This document shows positions 53,984 to 63,920 of a stretch of DNA of 64,000 nt, one piece after another (position 1 is the stretch's first letter; every line of letters begins with the position of its first letter). The notes below the pieces were generated by a model that was not told the DNA's origin, made no database searches, and saw only the letters and a program-made list of their open reading frames with translations. Where the stretch lies: positions 8,275,915 through 8,339,914 of the forward strand of contig OZ025870.1 of the NCBI GenBank assembly GCA_964019415.1, in the 5' to 3' direction. A program made the position numbers and the translations under genes. Source of the DNA: Ianthella basta (taxonomy: Eukaryota > Porifera > Demospongiae > Verongiida > Ianthellidae).

Positions 53984-55713
53984 ATGCATGCATTATCTGC
54001 TGGTGTTGATGTGTGGGTATGCATTTGTAGCAGCAGATGTACACTACTGGAGGAGGCACACACAATTTCCATTGCTATTTGTGTGTCCTTCACTGCTCTC
54101 TAATGAAGCTGCCCTTGTATCTCAATCATACGATTTTGACATAGGAGTGGTCCCCCCTGATGTGTTCACTTGTTGACCAAGTGCTGAAGCCCAAGCAGGT
54201 CCACTTCGACACAGTACAACCATACTCTGCAAGGCAAACTGAGCTGCTAGTCTCAGCACCAGTCCAAGAAGTGAGGTGTTTGTGTGGTCTATGCTGTGAG
54301 ATTGGGGTGTAGTTTTGTGATCCCGCTTCGCTCCTTTAGATGTTTTCATCATTAGTGAACACTAGTAACTAATATACATGCACATTTGTCATAATAATTG
54401 TAATATATTCTGTGGATTCACGTTTGTACCGATAATAATTTTGCAGTCTCCTGCTTGCTAAGACTGTCATCACTTCATGCCATGATCATTATTATACATA
54501 GGCTACAGGCAGCTCCACACCAGTGAAAGACCTACTTCTTGCTGCCGAAGAAGGAAGGTTAAATGATGTCCAGTATCTTCTTGATGGAGGTAGATGCAAA
54601 GTGGATGACGAAGATGAGGTATGTAGTGTAAGCATTTGTGTCGTGTGTCCGTGCATTTGCAGAATTTGGGGTTGTGTAGTTGGTTATGTAATATGCATAC
54701 ATATGTTTCATTTTTCCTTTGTGGGATGTGTTATTGATATATGGCTTTGGTTACTATGTCTATTTCAATCAATCAATCAATCAATCAGTCACTCATTCAA
54801 TCAGCCAATAGACAGTTTCTCCTATGCGAGACGTTGTACTTATATACAGTAACCATAAAGATGGAACTGTTTTGTTTAACCGTCAGCCTGTGTAATGTCA
54901 GTATGTCATTACTTATAATTTAATTATCATCATCCCATCTTTTCCTTGACACGTACCCTCTTCTCCTGATTCCTTTCATCTCTTCTTCATATACCTCTTT
55001 ACTAGCCACTCCTGAACCACCTCTGTTAAGGCTTCTCTTCTCTTTATATTGCGTACAATCTCTTTTGGCTCTTTAGTACTTTAGTACTCTTTAGTACTTT
55101 CTAGTATTTTCTCTAAAACCCCTTCTTGCTATAGCTGTTCAGTACATAATCTCCACACTCCTCACCCTGTCCAATCTTCCGTTCTCTGTGATTCACCCTA
55201 TAGCGTAACACTAGCCTTTCCTCCCCTTACAGCTTAATTCCCCCATTTCTGTTGCCTGGACTGCTGTCTCTAGTTGTTTGTTTAATACCCACATTTCACT
55301 TCCCATACATCAGTGTGGGTATTGTCCTACTCTGTACCTTCCTCTTCCACGCTGCTTCGGTTAGCACTCCCCTTACCCTTGCTGCCTTCATCCTTCCATC
55401 CCCACTAATCATCACCTGCAGATACTTGACTACGTACCTCAAAAGATTCTAAATTCCTGCCCCCAACTTCCACACAGCAATGCCGTCTCTTCCCCATGCA
55501 CCTTCTCTCTGTGTCTATTTGTGTTGTAAAGATTTTCAGCAAGTTGACATGTAGCCCAGATTAGTCAGGAAATCAATTCCTTGTACTCTACCATTTGTGT
55601 TATGTTTACAGAAAGGCTGGACAGCCACCTTGAAAGCAGCTTACAAAGGCCATCTCACTGTTCTGGAGACACTAGTCAAGCAGTACGGTGGGAATGTGCT
55701 GCACAGAATGAAG
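42135..55713 (+). CDS. Gene 2 (3' end not found): death-like domain / module X / ankyrin protein
   Basis: Exons: 42135-42294, 42508-42600, 48539-48616, 49326-49604, 50633-50725, 53067-53929, 54145-54270, 54502-54618, 55612-55713. They join in one open frame of 637 codons with phases 1,1,1,1,1,0,0,0,0. Layout: low-complexity acidic start (1-110), death-like domain (about 111-203), serine-rich linker, module X (235-522), linker, two ankyrin repeats. Everything from module X onward is a paralogue of gene 1, including intron sequence, so the genes arose by genomic duplication. No stop or further ankyrin exon is seen between 55714 and 64000. The gene therefore either continues beyond the window or was truncated when the retroelements inserted. 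The first three exons are the least certain because they have no domain. Confidence 0.68.
42508..42600 (+). CDS. Gene 2 exon 2: phase 1-1 linker
   Basis: A 93-nt exon between ACTCCAG and CAG|GTAAGG, encoding GLSKKEGNIVQPIGPESKRN and a serine-rich end. Homologous in position and edges to gene 1 exon 2. Confidence 0.5.
43222..43440 (-). CDS. Possible terminal exon of unknown gene, minus strand
   Basis: Open after an acceptor-like TAGGATTGTAG; encodes LKVNGVHNRQLQKRILRFSA, CVRSWRQHAINVHPRCQQIV and a stop. Not recognised; may belong to a transposon. Confidence 0.28.
44622..46015 (+). pseudogene. THAP plus DDE_Tnp_4 transposase, decayed
   Basis: Begins with a THAP zinc finger: MVHFCAVLGCSNRSDRDSQV, then PLLKQWIHKIGR and RVCSDHFVKSRG. 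A helix-turn-helix follows (EDLAYQFGISQSAVSRNF-like, about 45340-45410), and then a DDE_Tnp_4 catalytic domain: VIIDATEIFVQQP, LTFSNYKNHNTYKGLIGI, DLYPGSISDKELTWQSG, CGDSVMADKGYDIEKDL, and RAMEHLKVFISL. Breaks: stops near 45113 and 45505, frameshifts near 45590 and 45650, a stop at about 45814, and a TAG at 45879-45881 just where the family has the glutamate of HVERAME, probably the catalytic acid. The order and the convergent SAP-SWIM-YqaJ partner fit the ISL2EU type. Confidence 0.8.
46211..48029 (-). pseudogene. SAP-SWIM-YqaJ protein of the same transposon, decayed
   Basis: Exon 48029-47836 encodes a SAP-like DNA-binding segment (ILQLQHWLKCRQALTKGKKA then DLVAR). It splices (GTGAGT; acceptor TTTAGAG at 47740) to the main exon 47740-46710. 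That exon carries a SWIM zinc-binding motif CGCPAGKIPCASCKHIGALC near 47240-47300 and DTRKQC before the break. Beyond a stop, shifted frames give WGRHYETVALQ (46.57 kb) and GASPEGCVTDES, GIVEIICAYS and HVQLQLYIAADEYHWCDF, which is a YqaJ/lambda-exonuclease fold. Two active-site positions are altered: the usual D of ASPDG is E and the K of EIKCP is I. Known ISL2EU-type elements carry such an exonuclease next to the transposase. Confidence 0.75.
48539..48616 (+). CDS. Gene 2 exon 3 (tentative): phase 1-1 linker
   Basis: A 78-nt exon after TGTGCAG with donor ATAA|GTGAGT, encoding DVPSSNDPRGARSNMESLLA and ERVHSI. It is supported by phase and splice signals only. It lies beyond the decayed transposon that fills the preceding intron. 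Confidence 0.4.
   Translation: MSPLPMIPEELEVIWNPSLLREYTQ
48790..48980 (+). mobile_element. Possible LINE fragment
   Basis: MRVVSWIEEVSRLDRIRNVD, then LKGRLGAEGGLDLVN, resembles the region after the reverse transcriptase in non-LTR elements. In-frame stop. Weak. Confidence 0.3.
49326..49604 (+). CDS. Gene 2 exon 4: death-like domain
   Basis: A 279-nt phase 1-1 exon, 93 residues, holding a whole domain. The pattern is a first helix around MLFRKFVSRNAAGKGRAVLE, then GLTPEAIGMCF, a helix with SGLIKWRDG, the hallmark PTWALLVEAMEYAGI, and a closing helix VLALEKELL. This fits the death domain's 'lL..W......tw..Ll.aL...g' core. It replaces the CARDs of gene 1 at the same place in the architecture. 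CARD or another death-fold subclass is possible but less likely. Confidence 0.68.
50633..50725 (+). CDS. Gene 2 exon 5: phase 1-1 linker
   Basis: A 93-nt exon after GCGTTCAG with donor TCTT|GTGAGT, encoding FTIDRDTSHPAASSNYPPSE and a serine-rich end. No domain. Its phase matches entry to the module X exon. Confidence 0.5.
51030..51220 (+). mobile_element. LINE reverse transcriptase fragment
   Basis: A frame reading CSHYREISLLNIPCEVYTRI then FNGRSEVEQRVRS matches the NYRgISLL..pgKV..rIl region before RT motif A. A frameshifted DWKKAV lies just upstream. Truncated on both sides; inside a gene 2 intron. Confidence 0.55.
53067..53929 (+). CDS. Gene 2 exon 6: module X
   Basis: An 863-nt exon, paralogue of 14374-15239, one codon shorter near KSVLRCLPHK. 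Conserved features include the W-N-D-L-H-F-L stretch, VTEITVDKEIEDYTC, LDLWTWFLIEALEIPE and STTLIFKFPHTFA. Phase 1 in, phase 0 out. It also abuts a (GT)n tract that supplies the donor. Conservation of the whole reading frame between copies shows this module is under protein-level constraint. Confidence 0.8.
53930..53981 (+). repeat. (GT)n microsatellite at gene 2 exon 6 donor
   Basis: Starts at the splice donor (CCAAG|GTGTGTGTGT). Counterpart of 15240-15346. Confidence 0.95.
54145..54270 (+). CDS. Gene 2 exon 7: linker
   Basis: A 126-nt phase 0-0 paralogue of 16465-16590, with VDQVLKPKQVHFDTVQPYS; donor GAA|GTGAGG. Confidence 0.58.
54502..54618 (+). CDS. Gene 2 exon 8: first ankyrin repeat
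   Basis: A 117-nt phase 0-0 paralogue of 16911-17027, with VKDLLLAAEEGRLNDVQYLL; donor GAG|GTATGT. Confidence 0.78.
54766..54805 (+). repeat. (CAAT)n microsatellite
   Basis: About six TCAA units, decaying downstream. Confidence 0.85.
55612..55713 (+). CDS. Gene 2 exon 9: second ankyrin repeat
   Basis: A 102-nt phase 0-0 paralogue of 18004-18105, with KGWTATLKAAYKGHLTVLET; donor AAG|GTAACA. It is the last exon of this gene recognised in the window. Confidence 0.78.
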
Positions 55714-56960
55714 GTAACATGTGTGGTAACTGGTGCCTTGAATTGCACAATGCACTCACTATTTTTCTGTCTGGAGCATATTTGAGTATGAGTTTTGAGT
55801 ATGTGGGCCACATGCAATTGTGCGTATGAAAATCCCTTGCAAATATGGTAGTTTACCCTATCCTGCATCCTGATGTCACAAACCCCTTAGCACAAATAAT
55901 TGGTCTCTCTTTATTTAATAATGCATTGACAAGTCTGTTTGTTGAGGTTATGTTGATGCTATGTAACTTTCATGTTGGCAAAGTATTAGTCAATTAAACA
56001 TTTAATTCTACACATGGATGTATGTACATCTCCAGTGCTAGATCATCTGTGTACATGCTCAATGCAAAGCAAGTTGAAAATGGAGGTAATAATCATTAAG
56101 CAGTATGCAACTAGCAAGTAGATTTTGTATTCACAATAGTCAAGACATTGTCCTCCTCTTGGTGTCCCCTCTTCATCGTCCTCCTCCACGTCTTCCCATT
56201 ATCGTCCTCCTCTTGGTCTCTTCCCTTCATTGTCCTCCTCTTGGTCTCTTCCCTTCATTGTCCCCTCTTGGTCTCTTCCCTTCATCGTCCTACTCTAGGT
56301 CTCTTCCCTTCTAGGTCTCCAATGAAAGCTTCACTTGCGGTCCTTCCCCCCAGTTTTCCATTATCCAAGGGCGGCGGAACAAAAGGGGCTATAGGCCTGA
56401 CTGGCCTTGCTACCATGAAGCTCCCCAAACCCACTCACCTTCTGCCTGTCATGCGTCCCATACTGTATTAGATCTAGAATACCTTCTTGGCCAGACTCCC
56501 CCTACAGTGACCACTTTTTGTCACTCTGTTTACTCTTCATGCATATTCTTTTAATTCTTAAGTTTGTACTCATTTGTGGATGCTCTGTCAACTCCTGTTA
56601 CTTCATTGGTCTCCACACTTCCATTAGCAGAGGTAACATGATGGCATGCATACACAATTTCCTTCCTTTGTATTGCCTCCTTCATCCCTTTAGTTGGTCT
56701 AGATGTATCTTCCGAAATATTCTGCTGTCAATTTCCATATGCATACTGCCATCACTGCTGATCATCTCACTCAGATCTTCATCATCAGTCATTCAAATGA
56801 CCTGCTCTACTTAATGATCACCTATTTTTATATGGCATTCCATATCTGTCATGTCAGTTATTCTTCCAGTCACTTTCTGCCCCTTCTCCTGAGTGATTTA
56901 GTTATTATCCATACACTACTTTCAAGCACCTCTGCTGCATCTACCATTTAAAGTGCCACT
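55714..56960. other. Region after the last gene 2 exon; pyrimidine-rich tandem repeat
   Basis: No further ankyrin exon. At 56148-56315 there are about five imperfect 25-28 bp units with CTCTTGGTCTCTTCCCTTCA. Confidence 0.55.
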
Positions 56961-57109
56961 GACATGCAAAATTTTTATTTGATTAATGGATGCAGTCTGT
57001 TTAGTTAGAATCATTGGTGGCAGTCAGAATCGCTGCATTTGCGCGCAAGTTGGTGAAAATCTGCAATAATCCGCAACTTCTGGTGAAGGCCGTGCTGAAA
57101 GTCAGCCAT

Positions 57110-57370
57110 TATATTGATGACGTCACAAGGGGAACGATTTCATAGCGTAACATAAGGTAAAATGCAGATCTGTGCCCTATTCATGCGCTATTGGGCTTAG
57201 AAACATTCGCAAACTGTCTCCAGCGAAGTAGCTGAACACTATATTGTTGCTGGGTGCGATAGGAGAAGAAATGGAAAGTTTGGCCCTTTCATATTATCCA
57301 ATAATCGGAGCCCTAAGCTCAATGATCGAAGGAATATTGTCGTATTCGCCGCAGTTGCGAACGATGTGAG
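57110..57370 (+). pseudogene. Second THAP-like fragment
   Basis: HYIVAGCDRRRNGKFGPF followed by a decayed frame. Preceded by CCATTATATTG and TGACGTCA (57118-57125), the same order as at 23.63 kb. Probably the same transposon family. Confidence 0.3.
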
Positions 57371-57399
57371 TTGAAAACAATCTCACTCAGTTATCCAGT

Positions 57400-59390
57400 C
57401 GATGTCCACACGTTGCACTGCCAATGGAAGCGGCAGTGATTTTCAAGAGGGCCTCAGCCAACTGAAACACTCCAAAAACCCTCAGGAATTGGGAAATGAT
57501 GGGGGAATGCAACCTAAACCCGATCAGAATGCATGGGAGCAAATGACCAATGGGTTCTCTGCAAATTTACAGGTGAAGACGGCCTTATAATACGTACCTT
57601 AGCAGAATAGGAGAGGCTGACCTCCTGTCCAGAGTCATACCTTGCAATTGCATATTTATCAATTGCCAGCCATCTCAGTTTACTGATGTGAAGCAGCCAG
57701 CCTCTCTAGTATAACACAAACACCACAACATCTCAGGCAAACTGCAATGCATCCATCTACAGCTGATTACAGGCATATAACTGGTCCACAGAAGACTGTC
57801 CTACAGGTTTCACTATTATATAGCTAGCTATATACCATAATAAGTATTTGCTATATTGTGCAGGTTGGAGGTAAGCGCGTAACACATCTATAGCACACAA
57901 TAGTCATGCTGTCAATCTGCAAGTAAAGTCGTTTGTGACATGCATGTGATCTGAACTGTATGCAGTCATGTTCACCAAGCAGACTGCACTGCACAGGGAT
58001 ATATATCATCACAAACTGATGTCATCCAAAGGTAGCTAGTATGATTGATGAAGATGACTATAGCTAACTCAATCGTGAACACCTGCATCTTTGTACTATA
58101 CACTCTTCTGAAGGAGGTTTAGAAAGGATTGAGTATCTGGTTGAACACAGTGAATAGTACAGTACTGTTGTGATGTCATCAGGTAGACCCAAGTTAGCTA
58201 GCTACTGGCATGTAGAGCTACATGTCCATAGCTATAGCTATAGCTATAGCTACATCGCTGGGCAGAAATTAGCATCCAAATGCTGAATTGAAGTAAATTA
58301 GTAGCTAGGTTTCCATTCTGTCACCTTGCTATGTTTCTCTGGGACCTTTGCAGCAACACTGTCCCTTATTCCGATGACATGCCTTCACAAAGTGGCTTAA
58401 TTGTCACACATGCGAGCCCATAATGAAATGAAATAAAAATTTTGCATTTCCGTGGCACTTTAAGACCATATTGCCTGCCAAGGAACTACTTCAACATCAT
58501 ATATATTCTTCACCTCCTTACCACTAGGCTACAAATGAGCCAGGCGGAAGGAGTAGACACCAAATGTCTTCTTTATTCTCTACTAATGTTATACAAGTCA
58601 CCTTTACCTTAATGTCTGCAGAGTCTTTCCGTGTATCCGTTGCTACTCCAGCACTATGTATATACAACTTTCCCTTACTTAATACTGTCATAAGCACATA
58701 GGTCCACAAATGCCAGTACACCTTCCTCAGCAGTGTTCTCGATGATTTGACTGACTATAAGGCTGTCCATGATCATTTCATCCCTTTTCAATTCTGAATC
58801 ATCTTGCATCACTTTGTCTACTGTGAGCAAATTCATCATGTCAAACCCTTTCAAGCACTTCTCCGAATGTTAATGCAGCTCATTAAGCTTGTATTAATAC
58901 ACCTTTGTCACCCATGCTCTCTATTCTCAGGCCTGCATGGGAGCAATGACTGCATGCATACACTCTCCAGGAGCTACACCCACTTCACACTATATGTGAA
59001 GAGATTTGAGAAAATGGGGCACTTAACACAATTTTTTGATTTTGAGTTAGTGGCACTGTGCAAAGTATACGTACACTTGATGAGCTCTCTGTTGCACTTC
59101 GGTTGGCTTTGGTAATATATATAATATAAATATAAATAATAAATTTGGTGTGATTATGAGGAAATGGCCTGTAAATCTTCCTGTATTATATCCGTAAACA
59201 TGGCAACGGTGAAACTATTCACTTTACTTTAAAAGAAACTCTAGACGCTCAGTGTCATTGTTTGTGGTGTAATACCTAACACTCACATATGCCTTGGTTG
59301 TATATAATTTTAATGGCTATAGACTTCCAAACATACTGTATATATTACGACTAATTATAACAGCATATTGCTCAATGAACATAATTATGT
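57400..59390. other. No gene seen; part of repeat R1
   Basis: AT-rich spacer with TAGCTATAGCTA runs. 59041-59222 is a partial copy of repeat R1 (TTAGTGGCACTG, GATGAGCTCTCTGTTGCACT, ATATCCGTAAACATGGC). Confidence 0.5.
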
Positions 59391-59399
59391 ATTTGCAGC

Positions 59400-61210
59400 A
59401 GCACAGCTCAAGGCAGCATCGAATAGAGGTGGAGTGAACTAAAGGAAGCACTTGTGGGACCAGCAGAGCAACGTCTAAGAAGGAGGTGCATGGCAAAGAG
59501 GAGGTGGATCTCAACTGGTTGAAACAAAACATTTGAAGACGGCAGGAACACCACAGATAAGGAGAAATGAAAGGAGTATCAGGCCATCTGTAAGAAAGTG
59601 AGACAAGCTCTGAAGGTTGACAATGAGAAGTGGCTCGAGAATGAACTGAGGAGATGGAGGAGGACATCAGGCATCACAGACATAGAAATGTCTTTAAAGG
59701 ATGAGAAAGTTGACCGATAGCAGTGTACTACCTACAAACATGATCTTGGACGAAGAGGGACAGATGTTTTAGAGACCTGAGGAGAAATTTGCCAGAAGGC
59801 AAAAGCACTTCCCAATAGTGCTTAATGTTCAGAATGAAGTAGCAGAGGAGGTAGTATCAGAGCTGGAAAACCAGTGACATGGGGAAGCACCAGAAGTGAC
59901 AAGAGAAGAAGTGAAGAGAGCAGTATGGAAGATATGCAATGGCAAGGCAGCAGGACAGGATGAAGTTGAAGCTAAACTAATGAAGAATGGGGAAGACGCT
60001 GCTATTGACTGGCTCACAGAGGTGGTGCAGCAGGTATGGCAGTCTGGGAAGGTACCACAAGAATGGAAAGATGCCACATTGATCCCTGTCCACAAGAAGT
60101 GGGCAAGAAACGATTGTGACGACTACAGTGGTATATCTCTGTTTCGTGGATCAACCAAACCCTACTACTCAGTGGACTATGCAGTCTTGGTAGCTGTACT
60201 GAGATCTTATAGGATCCCCAACCAGCTGGTAAACCTAGTAGGAGAACTCTACACTGTGACCAAATGCTGTGTCAGAACAACAGAGGCACCTCAGAGGCCC
60301 TCAAAGTTACTGGGGTGAAGCAAGAATGCATCCTGTGTCCCCTCTTGGTCAATTGCTTCCTAGATCGATAGTGTTTGGAGGAGGTATACATGTGGAGTAT
60401 TCTACTTAGGGAGGACTCTTCCTGTCTCATCAAGATAAGACTCCTGCCTCAGCCCACATCCAAGATGCCATGTACACAGATGATACAGTTCCAATTGCAG
60501 AGTTCAGGAGTGAGCTACAGCACATGTTAACCGTCCTCAATGGGTGTGAGTGGTGAGGATTGCGTATCAGTGTTTAGAAGACTAAGATATTGGCAGTAGA
60601 ACGACAAGTCTCGGCAGAGCTTCTATCCATCATGCTGCAAGACCAATCTCTGGAGGAAGTTGAGTCTTTTCCATATCTTGGTAGTGAGATAAGGCAGTCA
60701 GCAAGGGGAGAGAAGGTTGTGACAGTAAAGAGTGAACAAGGCAAGAACTGGATGTGTATCAGACGCTAATACGCAAGATCTTCAGAAGTAGGTATCTGAA
60801 AAAATCCACCAAACTTCGTGTCTTCAGAACGATGATGTCTACACTCCTTTATGGTGCTGAGACATGGCCACAGAAGGACATTCAAAGACTGACAACTTCC
60901 AAATGTGGTGCCTCTGAGATATCCTTGGCCTCACTTTATGGGACAGAAGAGGGAATGCTGATATCTTGGAAGAGTGAGGGGGCACAACTGTGAGAGAACA
61001 GCTAATAGAAGCAACTACAGTGGTTTTGACATCTGATGAGAACACATATCCATCATCCGCAGTGACCTTCAAGAGTAGACCACGAGGAATGCGTCGACCT
61101 CCTGGAGAAACACCACTGTGATGGGTCGATGTAGTCAACAAAGACCTGGCAAGCCTGCCTAACTGGTAAGCAGTGGTGAAGGACCATGTGAAGTGGAGAG
61201 TATTCATCCA
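59400..61210 (+). pseudogene. LINE-type retrotransposon, internally deleted
   Basis: Pieces in order: VTREEVKRAVWKICNGKAAG, QVWQSGKVPQEWKDATLIPV, DDYSGISLF, then directly SVDYAVLVAVLRSYRIPNQL, VTGVKQECILCPLLVNCF (motif B, QG changed to QE), AMYTDDTVPIAEF (motif C, YADD changed to YTDD), and RTMMSTLLYGAETW. About 60 residues including the catalytic Asp of motif A are deleted between GISLF and SVDY. Many stops. Affinity is RTE/Jockey-like, uncertain. Confidence 0.72.
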
Positions 61211-61278
61211 CCAACCGTGGGAAGGTCACTATAGCACATCTTAGTTCTGCCCAATGTATTTAAGGACAAGGAGTACAG

Positions 61279-61305
61279 AGGAAGAGGAGGAGGAGGAGGA
61301 GGTGG

Positions 61306-61387
<82 letters not shown>

Positions 61388-61402
61388 GTGTGTTTGTGTG
61401 TG
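61279..61402 (+). repeat. (AGG)n and (GT)n compound microsatellite
   Basis: GAGGAGGAGGAGG leads into about 45 GT units. Confidence 0.95.
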
Positions 61403-61494
61403 CTGTGGCTGTAACCTATAATCTATCATGTAGAGTGTATAAATTAATTTGTTGTATGATGAAGCCATACATCAAAGGAGAAAGCTGTGGTATA

Positions 61495-62168
61495 TACCGT
61501 ATAGCGAGAAATATTGGCGGGCATAAAATTTGGCGGATTTGCCAAGAAAGGCATTTGGCGGGTTTTAAATTTGCCGGATTTCGATCCCGCCCCAAGACTG
61601 GGCTGGCCAAGGAGAAGAGATCAACTTTGTGCATGAGCAGCGACTTTCACCACGACGGTTGTGTTCTCAACTTGCTACATTGCCTTCGAATTCTCTGCAG
61701 GTATTCATAATTCAGCCTTCTCGCGATTGTTTCGGGAACCGCGAAGAAGAGTCTAGTAGCTCTACTGGGACCGTTTTCAACTGCGTATCTTCCTATCTTC
61801 GCTCACTCTTCAGACGTGTAGCTCACATAAGAGCCGCAAGTCGCACTGCGCTTCATGCCGAACTTCGCTCGCTCACCAGGCTTCTCACCAGCTTGCTTCA
61901 AGCGTTCGTTCACGTGCTCTGTCTTCTTCCTTGAGAGAGCATCACACTTGACCACAGGTCCTTCTCTCTGTAAATACTTCAACAGCGCCATCTCGCCATC
62001 GACTGCAGTGCACGTGAGTAATGAGCTGCAAGGTACTCGTGCGTATACTCATTGTACTGTATTGCGTGTGTATAATAATAGCCGGAAATATTGGTGGGGT
62101 TTTAATTTGGCAGATTTTCTGAAAACCGCCAAATTTAATGCCCCGCCAATAATTTCCGCTATATGGTA
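61495..62168. mobile_element. MITE with TACCGTATAGCG ends
   Basis: Left end TACCGTATAGCGAGAAATAT then TGGCGGGCATAAAATTTGGC. The right end is its reverse complement with few changes, ending CGCTATATGGTA. About 674 bp, no transposase. Shares its outer 15 bp with 36784-37115, so one transposase may have moved both. Confidence 0.72.
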
Positions 62169-62299
62169 TTGTATAACCACCAGTTTGCTAGGCTATGCAG
62201 GTCTCTTCGCGCCCTCGTGGTTAAATTAGATAACGCCCTCACAGCCATGATATAACTATAACATGCTGATATTTCTAAAAGACACTAGCCAAAGGGGAT

Positions 62300-62350
62300 C
62301 AGATATCAGACGTTTCAGCAGCGCTACGGCTGCCTTCATCAGTGATTACA
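62300..62350 (-). ncRNA. Hammerhead ribozyme core at 3' end of Penelope-like element
   Basis: Minus strand: ATCA-CTGATGA (62342-62336), an AGGCAGC/GCTGCT stem around a short loop, GAAACGTC (62316-62309), TGAT. Helix I (ATCA/TGAT) pairs and all core bases are present. Same strand and 3' position as expected for the element at 62.5-63.9 kb. Confidence 0.72.
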
Positions 62351-62639
62351 ATGACACTTACAAGCAGGTGCATAAATAGGGTGGTGGTCACGTGAGGCAC
62401 AGGTGTTTACGGGAATAAGCATACATCATGCAATGTCTCTAGTGTTTACAGAAATAAGCATGCATCATGCAATGTCTCTAACCGGAAAAGGGGGTTAAAA
62501 ATAAAAATAATATGTGAAAATGAAATAATACTAATAACGGATGGGCGGTTACATAAATCAATCCAGAAGGGTTGCATAGAGCCCTGGCATGGGGCCCCTC
62601 TCTCTGTTGAGAGGGGCTTGCTGGTGTTGAATGTGCCAA

Positions 62640-63920
62640 GACTCTAGCCAGCACCGGGTCTGGGTGTGCAGATGGTAGTCTTTGACAGGTCAAACTGGTG
62701 GCCAGCTGTAAACACATGCTCAGCAACAGCCGAAGCTATGACATCTCCATTCTTCAGGGCCCAACGATGCTCCTGCAGGCGCAGGTCTAGTGACCTCCCA
62801 ATCTGTCCAATGTAGGTGGGGGGGGGCACTCAGCACATGGCATGCTGTAGACCACCCTCTTCCTTTTGGATATTGGGACAGGGTCCTTTGGGTGGACCAA
62901 CATCTGCTTCAGAGTAATGAAAGGGCGGAACATCACCCGGATGGAGAGGGGGCTGAGGATACGTCTAATTGACTCTGATAGACCCTTGATGTACGGGAGA
63001 GTGAAAGTGGCGCATGTCTCATCACGCTGTGAGCTTTCATCACCCCTGGGACATGTCTGCTTCTTGATGAACCCCTTGGGGTACCTGTTCTTCTGGAGGG
63101 CCTCCATCACATGCTTCTCCTCTTGTACTCGGCTCACTGCTGATGACGACAGACTCTCGGCCCTAGACATCAAAGTTCTGACCACAGACCGCTTGTGTGC
63201 CACTGGGAGGTGAGATTGAAAGTTCAAATACTGGTCAGTATGTGTGGGCTTCCGATAGACTGAGGTGCTGATGGAACCATCACTGTCCCGACTCAGGAGG
63301 ATGTCAAGGAAAGGAAGTTGTCCATCCTTCTCCTCCACAGTAAACTGGATGTTGGGATCCACACTGTTCAGGTGCTGGTGGAGGGAGTCAACCAGGTCCA
63401 GGGGGAGCGCAGTACACGTGTCGTCCACATACCTCCTCCAGAAAAGTGGAGGAGAGTGGAATGTGGACAGAGCTTCCTGCTCAATGTCCTCCATGACGAG
63501 ATTGGCCACAACAACTGACACAGGCGACCCCATTGCCGTTCCATGGACCTGTTGATAGACTGTGCCCTCAAAAGACAGGTAAGTTGCATCCAGGCAGAGA
63601 CCAAGGAGGTCGCAGATGTCGTCCACGCTGAGGCAAGTCCTCTCAGGTAGTGAGGGGTCCCTCTCCAATCTGTCAAATGACACCTGTAGTGCACGGGCAA
63701 TGGGCACACGGGTGAACAACGAGACCACGTCAAAGGACACCAGGACGTCTGTGTCTGCCAAAGTTTGAGTAGTGATGAACTGGGTGAACTGTCCCAAGTT
63801 CTTCACATGGTGGCTTGTTAACCCGACACAGGGCGACAACAAAGATGCCAGGAACTTGGAGAGTTCATAAGTCGGAGACGACACAAAGGACACAATTGGC
63901 CGGAGGGGGATGCGATACAT
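62640..63920 (-). pseudogene. Penelope-like element: reverse transcriptase plus GIY-YIG, 5' truncated
   Basis: One open frame (63920-62787) gives 377 residues: VSFDVVSLFTRVPIARAL (motif A), YQQVHGTAMGSPVSVVVANL (motif B), WRRYVDDTCTALP (motif C), IQFTVEEKDGQLPFLDILLS, VYRKPTHTDQYLNFQSHLP, then YSMPCAECPPPP. The GIY-YIG endonuclease (PTYIGQIGRSLDLRLQEHRW then ALKNGD, SAVAEHVFTAGHQFDL) follows in another frame (62829-62644). The break falls in a run of nine C at 62819-62828, a likely slippage site. The N-terminal part of a full-length element is absent, so insertion was probably 5'-truncated. All RT catalytic aspartates are present, so this copy is young. Confidence 0.85.
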
